The position numbers were made by a program, and so were the translations under genes. Below, one piece after another: positions 11,960 through 23,845 of a stretch of DNA of 64,000 nucleotides; positions within the stretch are counted from its first letter, which is position 1; each line of letters starts with the position of its first letter. The stretch spans positions 5,624,309 through 5,688,308 of the forward strand of contig NOKP01000002.1 in assembly GCA_002682825.1 (NCBI GenBank), written 5' to 3'. Under the pieces are notes generated by a model that was not told the DNA's origin, did not search any database, and was given only the letters and a program-made list of their open reading frames with translations. Source of the DNA: Neonectria sp. B-13. Lineage: Eukaryota > Ascomycota > Sordariomycetes > Hypocreales > Nectriaceae.

Positions 11960-12311
11960 CATCTGGGACAGCAGAAAAATGGCCGACATACAGCTGGCCA
12001 CTTCAGCTCTAGAAATGCTCAACCGGTTCGAGGCGACCTCGACGCACAGCGACATCACCTGGGCTAGGAGTCTCTGTTCGCAGATGATACAAGAAGCTCA
12101 TAATTTGATGGCCCTACCTATAACGAGTTGGATTGATCCCCTAATAAATCTTGATCGAGGCAACGGCGTGGGGGGACTGGATACAGTGGGAGACGGACTG
12201 CAGGGAACACCGCTGGGGCAGTTCTCCTTACTTCCAGAAGGGCTAGAGAACAGTGACGATATTTTGCTACAATTGCCACATCTAGACATGGTGCATAGTA
12301 CTAATGAATAA
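11960..12311 (+). pseudogene. Possible C-terminal remnant of a fungal transcription factor
   Basis: Open frame whose translation (MADIQLATSALEMLNRFEA, WARSLCSQMIQEAHNLM, ending LLQLPHLDMVHSTNE) has the helical, then acidic/Leu-rich composition of the tail of fungal Zn2Cys6 regulators. No zinc cluster or middle homology region lies upstream. It starts where the truncated dehydrogenase on the other strand loses homology, so both look cut by the same rearrangement. The family assignment rests on composition only and is weak. Confidence 0.35.
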
Positions 12312-13189
12312 ATCACGTATTAAAGCATCACTGGTAGCACAAAAATTCTTTTCTGACGAACTACCTTCTTGGTGGAAAGTGTGTCATCCCCAATCTTTAC
12401 CCAACTCTTTACGACGATATAGTCAACATTAAGCACAATTGAACCAAGAGAAATCAAAATCCTTTCCTTGCCCTTTCTTCACCAACTCTCTCCGCCATGT
12501 GCTCGTCTCACTTTCATATTCATATAGCGCTTCCCAGGCCTGGCAATCATACTTCTGCTCCATCACACGCCACACAATCTCTCACTCGACCTTATCCCAA
12601 CTTTCAATCCCTCCCAAGCGAATTGCTCTTTCGTCCATTTTGTTTTCGATTCAGTTTTCATAAGGATTCAAGTTCATGTCAGTCCCTCGTTTCCCTTTCA
12701 ACATTACTGTACCTCTACAACTCCGACCACCATTGAATATACTGTACATAGTTGGGCCCATTTGAAAGCATAGAAGACTGCAAGGTCGTTGACAGAGACA
12801 GAGATAGTCTGTCTCTGCACCCTTAAATTTGTGGCTGGTATACTGCTAAGGATCACGCGCCCATGATACTACAATATAGCGCGGGTCTGACAGTGGCAAT
12901 AGCATGGTCTCCCCAATCATTAATGGTATCTAAATAGACTTTCCGGGTGGTTACGTTATTTTCGGTACGCATTGTAATCTTCGCCTTTTCGGATCAAATA
13001 GGCGATCGTATCATAGCGCAATTAGCTTTTTCAAGCAACTGAAACTCTTGTTGGATACGGTACGGCACATTCGATCGAGATAGGGAATAGTGTTCAATAG
13101 GCTGTCGATCCTGAATCTGATGATTGTATTGATCTGATCTAGGATGCCTCCGGCCCCTCTTTTCTCCGTGAGGGGTTTTGATTTCTTGA
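12312..13189. other. Intergenic with pyrimidine-rich promoter-like tract
   Basis: About 12,430-12,680 is strongly CT-rich, like the leaders of fungal genes, and points toward the NACHT-ankyrin pseudogene. No intact P-loop exon was found between it and the NACHT remnant. The rest is featureless. Confidence 0.4.
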
Positions 13190-14618
13190 ATATTGATACA
13201 TCGAAGGTTTATGCAAATCCGGCTTATTGTGCTACCACACGAGGAGCCAATCCAAGACCTGTGACTATCAAGTCATTTGTGTTTTGGATGCTCTGGATGA
13301 GTGCGAACCCAGCGAGTGTCGCACGCTCGTTCAACTGTTGCAGAGGTTTCTCCTTTCGTCTGGCCCGAGGCGAGCCCGACGACCTGTCAAATTCCTAATC
13401 ACCACAAGAGGGTACCCTGAGATTCTGAAAGAGCTCGTGGAGCTTGAGTCTGCTTACGTTCACTTGTCGGGCGACAACACAGAGGAGAAGCAGCAGATCC
13501 AGAGGGAAATCCGTCTCGTCGTCGACCACCGGTTGGCCAAGCTCTCGACTAGGAAACAGTTATCCCCCGAGAGACAAGATAAGATTCGGGCGGCCTTGCA
13601 ACAGCCAGAGTCTGAGAATAGGATATATCTGTGGGTTGCCCTGGTTATTCGACGTGTTGCATCGAAACTTTAACGACAGACCGGAAGAATGGGAGAAGCT
13701 CACAAAGAACCCACCGACGACAGGGTCTCAGAAACGAGTCATACCCCAAGTGGTGGAATCTTCAAGGACCGGGTCGAGGAGCTCGTTCAGCCCATCCGAC
13801 TTCGCAGACATAGCAGATCAGTCCAGTTTCTTCCTTACTGTCCACGAACAATGTTTCGTGAAATTTCTGGTGGACCTCGGGGAGGACGTCAACTACAAGG
13901 ACATCCGTGGTTCGACACCACTGCACATTGCTTGCGGGGGTACGGATAGAGTCTGGAACGCATTATTTATTCTTCAGCACGGCATCAAAATTGACTCCTA
14001 GGATGTTTTAGGGAGCACGCCACTCCACACGACTTGTTTCTCCCACTCACAGGAGAGCCCGGTCATCGTTGCTGTGCTCCTCAAGTACGGGGCTTGTGTG
14101 ATGACAGCAGACAAGCTAGGACGCACCGCTCTTCATCTAGTGTGCGACCCCCCCTCGAGTCAGATTGCTCAGATGCTGATTGCGGCTGGGGCACCAGTCG
14201 ACGTGCCTGAGTTCCATGGCATGACGCCCCCTATATGCGCTGCCTCAAGCATGCAAGCAGCCGGCAACGACAACTTGAAGACGTTCCTGGATAACAACGC
14301 TTACACGCACGCGCGAGATAAGAGCGGCCTTACGGCGCTTCATCATGCTTGCTCGGCGTCACAAGAAGATCGAGTGAAGGTGCCACTGGCCGCTGGCGCG
14401 ACATCGAGGCCCAAGACTGCACGCAGAAGACGCCGCTTCACATAGCTTGCAACAGGTCCAGCAAGGCGGTCGTAGATCTCCTTCTCAGGGAGAAAGCGGA
14501 CCCGCTCGCGGTGGACATCGAGAAGGACACCCCGCTAGACATTGCCGTGGTGAACAAGCTGCTTGATATCGTCACGATACTAGGGCAGCATCTAGGGGTT
14601 GACCTAGGCCCTTATTAA
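13190..14618 (+). pseudogene. NACHT-ankyrin (NLR-like) pseudogene
   Basis: Remnant of a fungal STAND/NLR-type protein. The NACHT Walker B region is readable (VICVLDALDECEPSEC), followed by KFLITTRGYPEI and YLWVALVIR. Near 13,650 the frame shifts to the segment DVLHRNFNDRPEEWEKLTKNPP, normal for this family. Sequence between NACHT and the repeats is missing. Ankyrin repeats follow (DIRGSTPLHIACGG, LGRTALHLVCD, KSGLTALHHAC, CTQKTPLHIACNRSS) but are broken by an in-frame TAG near 13,999 and a further frameshift near 14,400. No P-loop is found upstream. Intact relatives act as intracellular receptors in fungal non-self recognition. This copy cannot make such a protein. Confidence 0.82.
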
Positions 14619-14945
14619 AATGAGGGGTGGTGGAAACATGAAGAAAGGAGGCAGGCTGCGAATTCCCGAGCATACGCTAGATGGTAATAGGAAAAGCAAT
14701 AGATCGAAAGAGTTTCGGTGGTTTAAATGACAACAAGAGGAGTTTCCCAGAGATATATCGAAAAACACACCGTGATTTTAGCCCCTTTGAAGGCCTCCTA
14801 GTTGAACAAAGCAGACAAATCACTTATAGATGCAAAATCGAGTTGACTGCCCCAAGGTATAGTTTTTATAAATCTTTATGATACTTAAAAGTGGTCTTGA
14901 AACAATGGATACTTCTGTCAGGACTTTGCGCCCAATCTTGTAAAA
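14619..14945. other. Intergenic between convergent genes
   Basis: About 330 bp between the end of the NACHT-ankyrin pseudogene and the stop codon of the ankyrin-SPRY gene. Nothing recognisable. Confidence 0.4.
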
Positions 14946-17900
14946 TTATGCAAACGGTCCCATATACTTGAATGGATGGTCGACCGAGCCTCCGAAGTTG
15001 ATGAGAAAACAGAGATCAACCCCTTCCTCTCCAACATCAACGCCAACGCAGGGGTACAGTTTTCCAAAATTGAACTTCCTCCTCTCGAAAGCGGTGCCTA
15101 AATTCACGTCAGCATGTTGAAGCACCCGATTACCACCGTCTCTAGGGTAGTGCACATACCAACATTCTTCCTCTTGCCGTTCAGCGTGCAGAAACCGTCT
15201 CCCGTTTCCAGATTCATGCCGACGCCCGCGACATCGTTAGCTGCATATCCTGCAGATGGCCCGAAGTCTGCGGCCCGAACGAAGTTCCATCCGTCCTCTA
15301 TGAACAGATTTCCGTCATCTCCGTGGTATCCCCACGATCCCCTGAACCAGCCTGGCATCTCTTCCTCCATCTCCTCCGGCATCTCCTCCATCCGCGCATT
15401 ATCGTTGCAAAAGCCGAGACCAAGGAGTCTGCCGCACGGCATAAGAACGTAAATCGAAAAGAAAGTGGTAGAGATAATAGCACACCTGGATTTTGAATTT
15501 TTGAGAACCTCGACTTCGAAGTAGAAGTGCTTGGTCGATGTGGGCGTAGGGATGCAGTTCTTGCTTCGGAAGCAGGCGCTATCTATATCCGCATGCGCCT
15601 TCGTCACTAGAATTTCTTCGAAGGTGTATCAGTAACAATAAATTACGGTATGCGGAAGTCTTTGACACACCGTTGACTTTGCATGTTTTGTGACCCGAAA
15701 TGCTACAAGGACTGCTCATGATGTAGTCCTTGAACTTGCCAAGCGCTAGCGATGTCGGCTGGAGAGGTTCTGCGGATCTCTGCATTGAGTGCTGCTGCAC
15801 TAAGACGTGAAGCTCATTCACAATCTCTTTGTGTCCGTATCTGGCGGCGTGGTGAGCACATGACCAATTGTCTTCATCGAGCTCAGCTGGGTTCACGCCC
15901 TGTTCCGTGAGTAGCTTAATGATCTCGAGGCGGCCAGCCCTGGCAGCTAGATGACAGGGGAACTTGATTCTTTCCCAGACCTTTCGCTTCGAAGCCTTCT
16001 CGAAGTACGTCTTGGCCAATTCTGGCGTGCCCTGACAAATGCTCGTTTTGACCAATTCGACCAGGTCGTCATCACTGAAGGATTCATCCTTAACACTAGC
16101 CAGAATGTCCGGGATCGTGTACTGAAAATTCGCATATGATGACTCGGAGAATAGTTTCAGGTGCTTAATTCGATCAATGTCCGGAGTCGCTTTGTGTAAG
16201 AGCAGAATCACGGCGCAATCCGGCTGCCCCCAATCAACCGCCATCTGCAAGGCCGTCTGGCCGTATCTGTTCTGCGTGTTGAGAACCACGGAGTCCTTTT
16301 CAGCGAGCCATCCGAGAATGTCTTTGTCTCCTTCATTGATAGCAAAGTGTAGTGGGGTATAGTCCCTCCATTTTTTAGCACGCTTATTCAGGTCGATCTT
16401 TTCGTACTCGAGAAGGACCTGGACGGCTTCTTTCTTACGGTTCTGGCATGCCCAGGATAGGGGAGTCTTGTCATACTCCGGATCTGAATCATTGATGATA
16501 CTGGGCCGCTTTTCAAGGATTTTTCGGATCGCTCCAGTATACCCGTTCCTGCATGCTGGGATAAGCAATGATTCGCTGTCGCTGTCCTTCGGGCTGTCTT
16601 GAATAGAGTTGGGAAGATCGAGAAGGTACATGGCCACGTCCTCACATCCTTCGGCGAGAGCCATGTGCAGCGCAGTTCTACCACTGGAGTTCGTTGTCGC
16701 TGGATCACAGCCTTTCTCGACCATCAACTTCACCATGTTGCAATTGGTCGTCAAGGCAGCGTGGTGTAAAGCGGTCCAGCCATTGTCGTCCGTGTCCTTT
16801 GCCGCATCGGGAATGATCTCCAATACTTGAGTAACAACATCAACGAGGCTGCGTTGAGCTGAAAACATCAGCAGCGTTGTGCCCATCTTGTCCTTAGCAG
16901 ACAGATCAGCCTTGTCCTTAGCAGACAGATCAGCCCTCCCCCCGCCGATGTCCTTGATGAGTGACAGCGCTATCTTCGTACGGCCGGCAAGAATGGCATA
17001 GTGCAATGGAGTTCGGCCTTCTAGATCTTGGGCGTTGATGGTGTGCCCTGCTTTTAAAAGCTTTGTGATGGTGCCGTAATCTGTTTCCTGAACTGCGTGG
17101 TGAAGAAATGTCCTGCCGTCCCTGTCATGATAGTCCGGCTTCTTCAACGCAAGTTCCACGAATATTTTCCGCTTGTTTTCGGCGCATATTTTGTCTTCTT
17201 CGCGCTTCTTGGCCTTTTGCTCGTCCACCGGATCTTGATTCTCGTCGGGCGCCACATCGTCCCCAGCATGCTGGTCGCTCTCGGAAGTTTGATCACCCCC
17301 GGGACCTTGACCATGGTTGGGATTTGGGTCGCTTTTGAGGTCCTGGTCACCCTTCAGAAGGTAATCGATGGGCGACTTCCCAATTTCGTCGAGCGCGTCT
17401 GGCCGAGAACCAGCCTTCAAGAGCCTCATGGCGATGTCCGCGTATCCACCGTTCGCGGCAATGTGGATTGCCTCGCGACCCCATACGTCGACATCGGTCA
17501 CTAATTGCATCTTGACCGTCTCAATAATGTAGTTCACACACTCTTCGCTTCCAATTCTCGTGGCCAGATGGAGTGGTGTCATTCCGTCTCGCCCGCCCAT
17601 ATTCACGGCGTTTTTCTTATCCTCGTCGTTGAGAAGTTCGAGTATCATCCCTAGGGCCTTTTTCTTCCCGCTTGAGGCTGCTATGTGTACCGGGCTCCGT
17701 CTGAACGTGTCGAAAATCTTATGGACGGGCAGACCACCCATCCTGCTAACATCATCAAGTAGGTAGCTCAAAGCGGAATCCGGAGGAGCAAAGCATGCGT
17801 AATGGAGCGGTGTCCAGCCAAAAATGTCTCGCGCCACGGCCTGTTCTGCTAATGAAACGGCTTCAATATGTAAAATTCCATAGATCTGCGTAGAGATCTA

Positions 17901-20900
17901 ACGTACCTTCTTTAATCTCGAAGCTTTTCGAGCTCAAGCTTGGATACTTGAATCATTAGTCAGTCCATCGTCAAGACCGAACTCTAGGCAGGAGTAATAC
18001 CTTTTCTTCTTTCGTGACATTATAGACTTTCAGATGGTGTGTAGAGAAGCCCAAGGTCTGACGAGCAAAATCTTCGTCAATGTCGATGCTCTTCGTTTCG
18101 AAGACCTTCAGGTAGCCATTAGTGTTCTCGTCACACTTGAATTGATTGAAAATATATTCGAACGCTTTTCGACGATGTTGTAGATCGTAGACCGGCGCCA
18201 GCTTTTTCACGACATGGACGAACTTCTCCGAGACTAGCATTGCGACAATTGTCTTGAGCTCTTCCCTCAACTCCTGAGGCGGCGTGATGTACTCGTCGTA
18301 GGGCTCACAGGCGAAGTAGAGGAAGTCCATGACTACAATCACCACGGCATAGCAGAAGTTTTCCTCGGTGGTGGTTCCGATGCTAGTCTCAAGGAGTCGG
18401 TTGTAGCAGCGGGCAGTTTCCGCCCACCCTTGGCCGTGGCCAACTTGAGGGATCAGCTTGAGCATGGCGTGGTTTGGCAACAGATCCTCGAAGCTGAGCG
18501 CCGGTATCATGCATAGGAGGATGTCGATCGTGCTGCCTAGTCCGTAGACCTCCATTTGGCGGACGACCTTGGTCAATTGACGGTGTCGTAGCGTCGGCTT
18601 GTGCCAGGTCTGAATGAAGTCATAGGGATTGAATTTGTTGCGCTCATCGACCTCAACGTCTTGTTGGCTACTAGTGAAGCTTTGGCGGAGGCAGTCCTTT
18701 GGCAATTTGTCCACTACCGTCCACATGAAGCTCGTGAACAGGTGTTGCGCCAGAATTGTTGAGAGGGAGGCACTAGAGACAATGGCAAGCTCCTTCGCCT
18801 CGCCTTTCCGAAGCTTGGATCTCGAACCAGCTGCAACAATCGCCAAACGTCAGATATCCTTAACTGGCTAGGGAGTTTTAACTCACTCTTGTCGGGTCTT
18901 CCGTTAAATCCAACGACCAAGTCAACATTGCTTTTCCTCGCACAACTCTGGCGCCATGCTGTTGTCGAAGAAGATCCATCATTCTCATAGCTAATGTTAT
19001 TAGAACTTGAGGAGGAGGAGTCATGATTCGCAGCAGTGTCAGCCACAAGTTCATCGACCCACCAAGACAAGTCTCGCTTCAACATGCCATCCTCGAAGTC
19101 GTCACCGAGAATCCGACAGAAGCTGTGCCTCATCTCGGTCCCAGCTTTGGCACGCCTCTGATCTGGAGATTTCTGAGAATCTTGTTTGAGCCCGCTGGTC
19201 GAGTCGCCCTTTGTTGGCCTTTCCCTTTCTTGAATATTTTTAGCCTCGATGCTAGCCATCCAGAGCGAGAGAGCCGCATCAACCGTTTCAAGATCAACTT
19301 CCCACTTTTCACCTGACCTTCGAACGGATATGGTGACCAAGTTCCGTTCTTCCCGTGATGATGCGGTCGGCGGTATGATCGTCTCAATCATCCAGTCTAG
19401 CTGCTTTTTCTCCGATGAGAGCAAGAAGGTATTCATGAAGAGCTCGACGGACTGAACGAGGGCAAGTGCACTTTCAGAGGCCTTAGAAGTCCAGTCGCAT
19501 AGGTAACCCAGTCTCTCTCGTACGCGCAGCAGCTGCTGACTCGTCGCCATTTCAAAGTGCGGATTATAGTCGGAATCGTCTTTTCTGAGAGTGACAGAAT
19601 CCTTCGTTGTTTTGATCTCGTCGGTGTCCATCTTACTTGAGTTCAGTTTGAGTTGATCCTCGGGATTCGTCGATCCTGGGTTTTCAATCTCTTTCCGACG
19701 TCGAAATAAAAAAGGGGACTCCTGTCGCGGCTTCGCAGTGTCGACTCTCCACTGCAAGACCGAATATGGCTTCTGTTGAAGATACTTGTATTCGTCGCCT
19801 TTAATTTCATGAAAGTTGCGGAACTTTGGACAGAAGGTAATATGCGTAGCGAGAAAGTCGAGTTCATATCTAGCAAGAGCGGGACAGTGGGCGGGAATAC
19901 GGCCTAAACGCCGACGGATAATAGCTCGAATCAGAGCCATGAGGACAATGGCTATCAATTGTGCGATGGAGCAAGGAAATGCGAGGCCTCGGAGGCCAAT
20001 GAACTGTACGATGAACCCGGTTGCGGATATTACTGCGCCGAAGACAGTGAGTAACTTCCAGATTGTGCTGCTTGCTGACCTCTCCTGTCCCGGCAACCTG
20101 TTAGGGAACTCTAATGCTTCAACAATGAGTGGAATAAGACGTTGCTTACATTCTGTGATGCACCATGATCCGTTTGTGAGTCCACCGAACCTGGTTCGCT
20201 CGACGAATCCTCTGAATCGTCACGACGGTCTTTTTCGCTCTCCTTGGACCACTTTTCGAGATCCTCGATCCGACTGGAGGTGAGGATGTAGCGTTTTGGC
20301 CCTCCAAGTATGGTATATGATTTGAAGGGTTGGTCATTGACCGTCTGGCACTGCTGCAGCCAAACGAGGCGTGGGCAGGCCTGAAGGTGGGTGTCGTGCT
20401 GATTTTTGGGAGCGATATTGCTTTTCTTCTCGTCCTTCTGCCCGCCCGGTTGCAGCACTTTCCAAGAAAGCTCAGCCGTGCTGTCCTCTATGGCAAAGGA
20501 GCAGATTCCCATGCCTAGTGAGAGGAGAAGGGAGCCGGCGGCATAGCAAGGAAAACCGTAGACTTTGGGTTCGGAGCTAATCGAGTCTTTCGTAGGCCGG
20601 TGAAAGACCGTCACCGCAGCAGTGGTAATCAGACCCACTTGAAGGAAAACCGCTATGACGGCAGCGAGAAAGAGCTCGTGCCGCCTTCCCATCCACGGCT
20701 TTTCGAAATGGTTGTAGGAAAGATTCAGCTGGAGATTCGGAGGACCCACCCACTTATAGGCCGTTTCGATGTTAGAGTCAACAGTGGACCGACTCGCTTC
20801 CTCATCGATTGTTGCCTTTTTCGTAGATTTAGATTTTTTGAACAAGCCTTGGACTAGCTTGTAGCTGTAGCTATGGTATGCTATCATCACAAGTATTAGC

Positions 20901-21603
20901 AGATACAAAGCCCTACGAGAACATGATCAACTCACGAAGGCATTCCATCAACTGCTCTCGTCTCATCCCCGTCTCCTTTGAGACAACGCTCGTAAGCGTA
21001 TGAATCCCACACGACCTGTCGACAGGAGGCTTCGCAGCTTTGGAAGTCTTGGCGGCTCCCTTATCGGCTTTCCCCTCGGCTTTCTGATCGGCCTCTTTGT
21101 ACTTAACTTCGAGTTCATCATAAACCTTCGGGAAGATGAGGAACTGCTCGATCTCCGGTTTTCCCATGGCACGAATGATTGAGTTCCCGTTGAAAAGCTC
21201 GCAGACCTCTCCGGATGTCGACGACATTAACTCGATCTCCGCAAGAGCCCGATTCTCCCTGGCGCGACCGATGAAGGACCTTGCGATCCGCGGGCCTTGA
21301 ACTCGGATGGCGCCTGTGATGGCCGTGAGGATGCCCAGCGGCACCATGGCAAAAATGAGGTGGTCCACCCATGTCAAACTCTCGCTCATGAATTGCCTCG
21401 CGAATTGCTCTCCGAACAGTGCAAGGATACTAGCAGCACACAATCAGCAACATATCTTGCAACGTTTCACTTGGAACCTACGGAGTAATGTCGGAAAAGA
21501 GGTTGAAGGCAAACTCCGTGTCTTCTGTAGCGGCGACCGTCGTCGCCAAGAAGAACACGCCTGCCGAGCGAAGGACGGCCGTTGTGAAGCTCTGGCGCAG
21601 CAT
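14946..21603 (-). CDS. Multi-pass membrane ankyrin-repeat protein with C-terminal SPRY domain
   Basis: Ten exons (21482-21603, 20936-21429, 20150-20880, 18887-20084, 18001-18830, 17907-17946, 15671-17848, 15486-15606, 15160-15428, 14946-15097) close exactly in frame to 2044 residues. Order: a signal-anchor-like start (MLRQSFTTAVLRSAGVFFLA); the segment SESLTWVDHLIFAMVPLGI and RVQGPRIARSFIGRARENRA typical of a large fungal family; further hydrophobic helices near HELFLAAVIAVFLQVGLI, CYAAGSLLLSLGMGI and LLTVFGAVISATGF; a long soluble middle; ankyrin repeats from about residue 1140 to 1860 (GWTPLHYACF, GMTPLHLATRIG, GWTALHHAAL, GRTALHMALAEG); then a SPRY domain (SKSRLLGLGFCNDNA, SWGYHGDDGNLFIEDG, GDGFCTLNGKRKNVG). 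An adjacent 24-bp repeat gives a duplicated ADLSAKDK. The function of this family is unknown; ankyrin plus SPRY suggests protein recognition at a membrane. The exon 3/4 joins are the least certain. Confidence 0.85.
16887..16934. repeat. 24-bp perfect tandem duplication inside the ankyrin gene
   Basis: Two adjacent identical copies of a 24-bp unit (16887-16910 and 16911-16934). They add eight residues in frame, so the protein reads ADLSAKDK twice between two ankyrin repeats. Confidence 0.95.
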
Positions 21604-23845
21604 CGTGGTATATCGTCAGGATTCAAATCGGTGACAGGTCATGGATGGGGGTTCGTAGAAGGTCTTGCGAGAAACGTTCGTGTCCGCAGTTGAGGGCGCA
21701 CGCTCTTAAGCGTTGATGCGACGCAAAGGCTGACTAGTCGCGGGGCCAATGGCAACCTTTGATAGTGGCCCGGTCTCTCTTTTCTCCCGGTCAGGGACAT
21801 CCTGCCTGAGATGGAATGGTGATTTTACAACCACTGGGAGGGCCAGCTTAACGTGGTACAAATGGGGGGGGGTATGATCGATAACTGGCCGCCATCCATC
21901 CATCGCCAGCCACCGTCGCTGGGCGGGCCGCGCCCACCCGCTGAAGTTGGAGACCTGCATGGCCGATTGGGGGGTGAATTTTCAGCTCGACGTGTAGGAT
22001 GTCTCTCGGATCTTGGTAGTGTGTGAAGGTGTCCGTTGCGGGACGGGCAGCATGGATGACGAGAAAATCAGGCTTGAAATAGTTTCAGGATAGGACCAAT
22101 CCCGCGTTATCTAGACCATAATCGAGGGCCTTCCAGCCTGCTGTGGCGCGCAAAATGCATAGATGGGCTCGAGGATACGAGGTCAGCTATGCCAAACACG
22201 GGGGCAATGCAGCCGCCTTTCACATTGAGAAGGCATCCAACCAGCGAGGAGCATCAGCGACTCATATGACTTGGCGGTAATAGTATGGCTCAGTCGCGTA
22301 CATTCGGAACTACGACAAGTGCCTTTCATTGGATTATCGGCTCTGCCCTGGCGGGATCAGCTGCAGCCCGTCCGCAACGCATCAATAGTCGCAAGCCACA
22401 CCTCGAAAATGTCTCCGGCAATGGCCTCAATCTGCGGGTCTGATCGCCTCGCAAACCGCCTCGTCCGCAATATTACGCTGTAGACGCCCTTCGGCAGACT
22501 TGAGGGTGTCTCGGACGAAGGGAAGCCTCTGAGCCGCCTCTCAAAATTCTTGGGAGGGTAGGGGGAGAACTCAAGCGCACTGTAGAGCTTCGAGGCTGTG
22601 GATGGAGCAAGTAGCCCCATGTCATTCAAGACACCCTTCCAAGCTTGGCATATGGTGAGCTATTTTTCAGCGGTCCTTACGCCGCCACCATTTGTCTCTT
22701 TGCTGAACGCACGCAGCTCGCCTACGACTTGGATACAGTAAAACGCCGTGAAGCTGTATTTCAAGTTACAAATGAAGGAGTGGTTAACGTATTCGAGCAT
22801 CCGCCGCTCGCAGATGATGTTTCGTACGCTCTCGGATCGTTCGACTACAATCATGGATTGGTAGGAGTAAACACATTGCGCAGCCTAAGGGACGGGGCTT
22901 TGAGACAGAGAGAGGGGGTGTGGTCGAGATGGGAACCGTGGGATAGGAGTCGAGGGGTTTTCAAACTGCCCAGTCACAAACTCTACACAGGAAAGGCTAG
23001 CCGGGGCCTAGATTCGGGAACACTGTCCCAAATCTGGGTCTGCAATCCCAAAAGTAGGCCCAAAGTTCAGCCCGCCTCAGCCCGAGCTCCTGGATAAGCT
23101 CAGCGATGGTTAGCTTAGAGCAACAGGAACTCGGCTCTATGGACAGAAATGGATTCTAGTGTGCTTGACTTTTGTCTCCGAGTATATTGATCATTATGGT
23201 CACTACGTAGAAATTAGTGCTGTGAAGCCTGAGCTAGATCTCAAGCGAAAGTTACCTTAATATCTAGCCTACCCGGCGGGTTGACTGTTTCTTGAAACCC
23301 CTCTTGATAAATGGCGTGAATTGAAAGGCATTAAAAACGCTGTTTCATTCACATAAAACTTAGGGCTTTGAAAGATCCTTTGAGATGTTCTAGTTCTTGA
23401 AAATCCATTATTATACTTATAAATCCAAGCGGCAGTCTCTGCATTTTGCATTGCAATGGGCTCTAAGTTAGAATTCCAACGGGCTCGATGTCCCGCCAGG
23501 GTTCAACTTCGGCCTAGCACTGAAGAGATCGAAAGCGCGAGACTATGGGTAGGTCTAGCGGTGAGTCGCTGTTACAGCTGATCCCTGTTATCAAATATCC
23601 TTGTAATCGTTACAGTTTATTTGCCGGGTTCGGTTTTTATTCCTTGTTCGTGTCTGAATGGGGAAGCTGATGTTCAGAGATGTATCTAATCGCGGACGTA
23701 ACCGGACAAGACACGGAGTTGGAGAGACCCCATGACTTAAAAGATAAGAATCCCAGAACTTCCCCTCACTTCGGTGCTTCCTCCGTCATAATTCCTTGTC
23801 ACCAGTGACACAACATAGTAGTTTCTTTGGCCATCGCATTCCAGC
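21604..23845. other. 2.2-kb intergenic region, no supported gene
   Basis: Separates the divergent ankyrin-SPRY and DUF885 genes. Open frames at 22357-22629 (minus) and 22645-23097 (plus) are GC-rich and could be decayed coding sequence, but I recognise no domain and find no splice partners. The last about 100 bp before 23,846 is a plausible DUF885 promoter and leader. Confidence 0.4.

Noticed and set aside
20913..20935. A 23-bp intron in the ankyrin-SPRY gene (GTGAGT...CGTAG) that would keep the reading frame
   Set aside because: Too short for a spliceosomal intron. An acceptor further on (ending 20881) gives a 55-bp intron with a TGCTAAT branch point and keeps the frame.
22357..23097. Two GC-rich open frames upstream of the DUF885 gene
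   Set aside because: No domain, no homologous motif, and no neighbouring exons. Possibly decayed coding sequence but not supportable.
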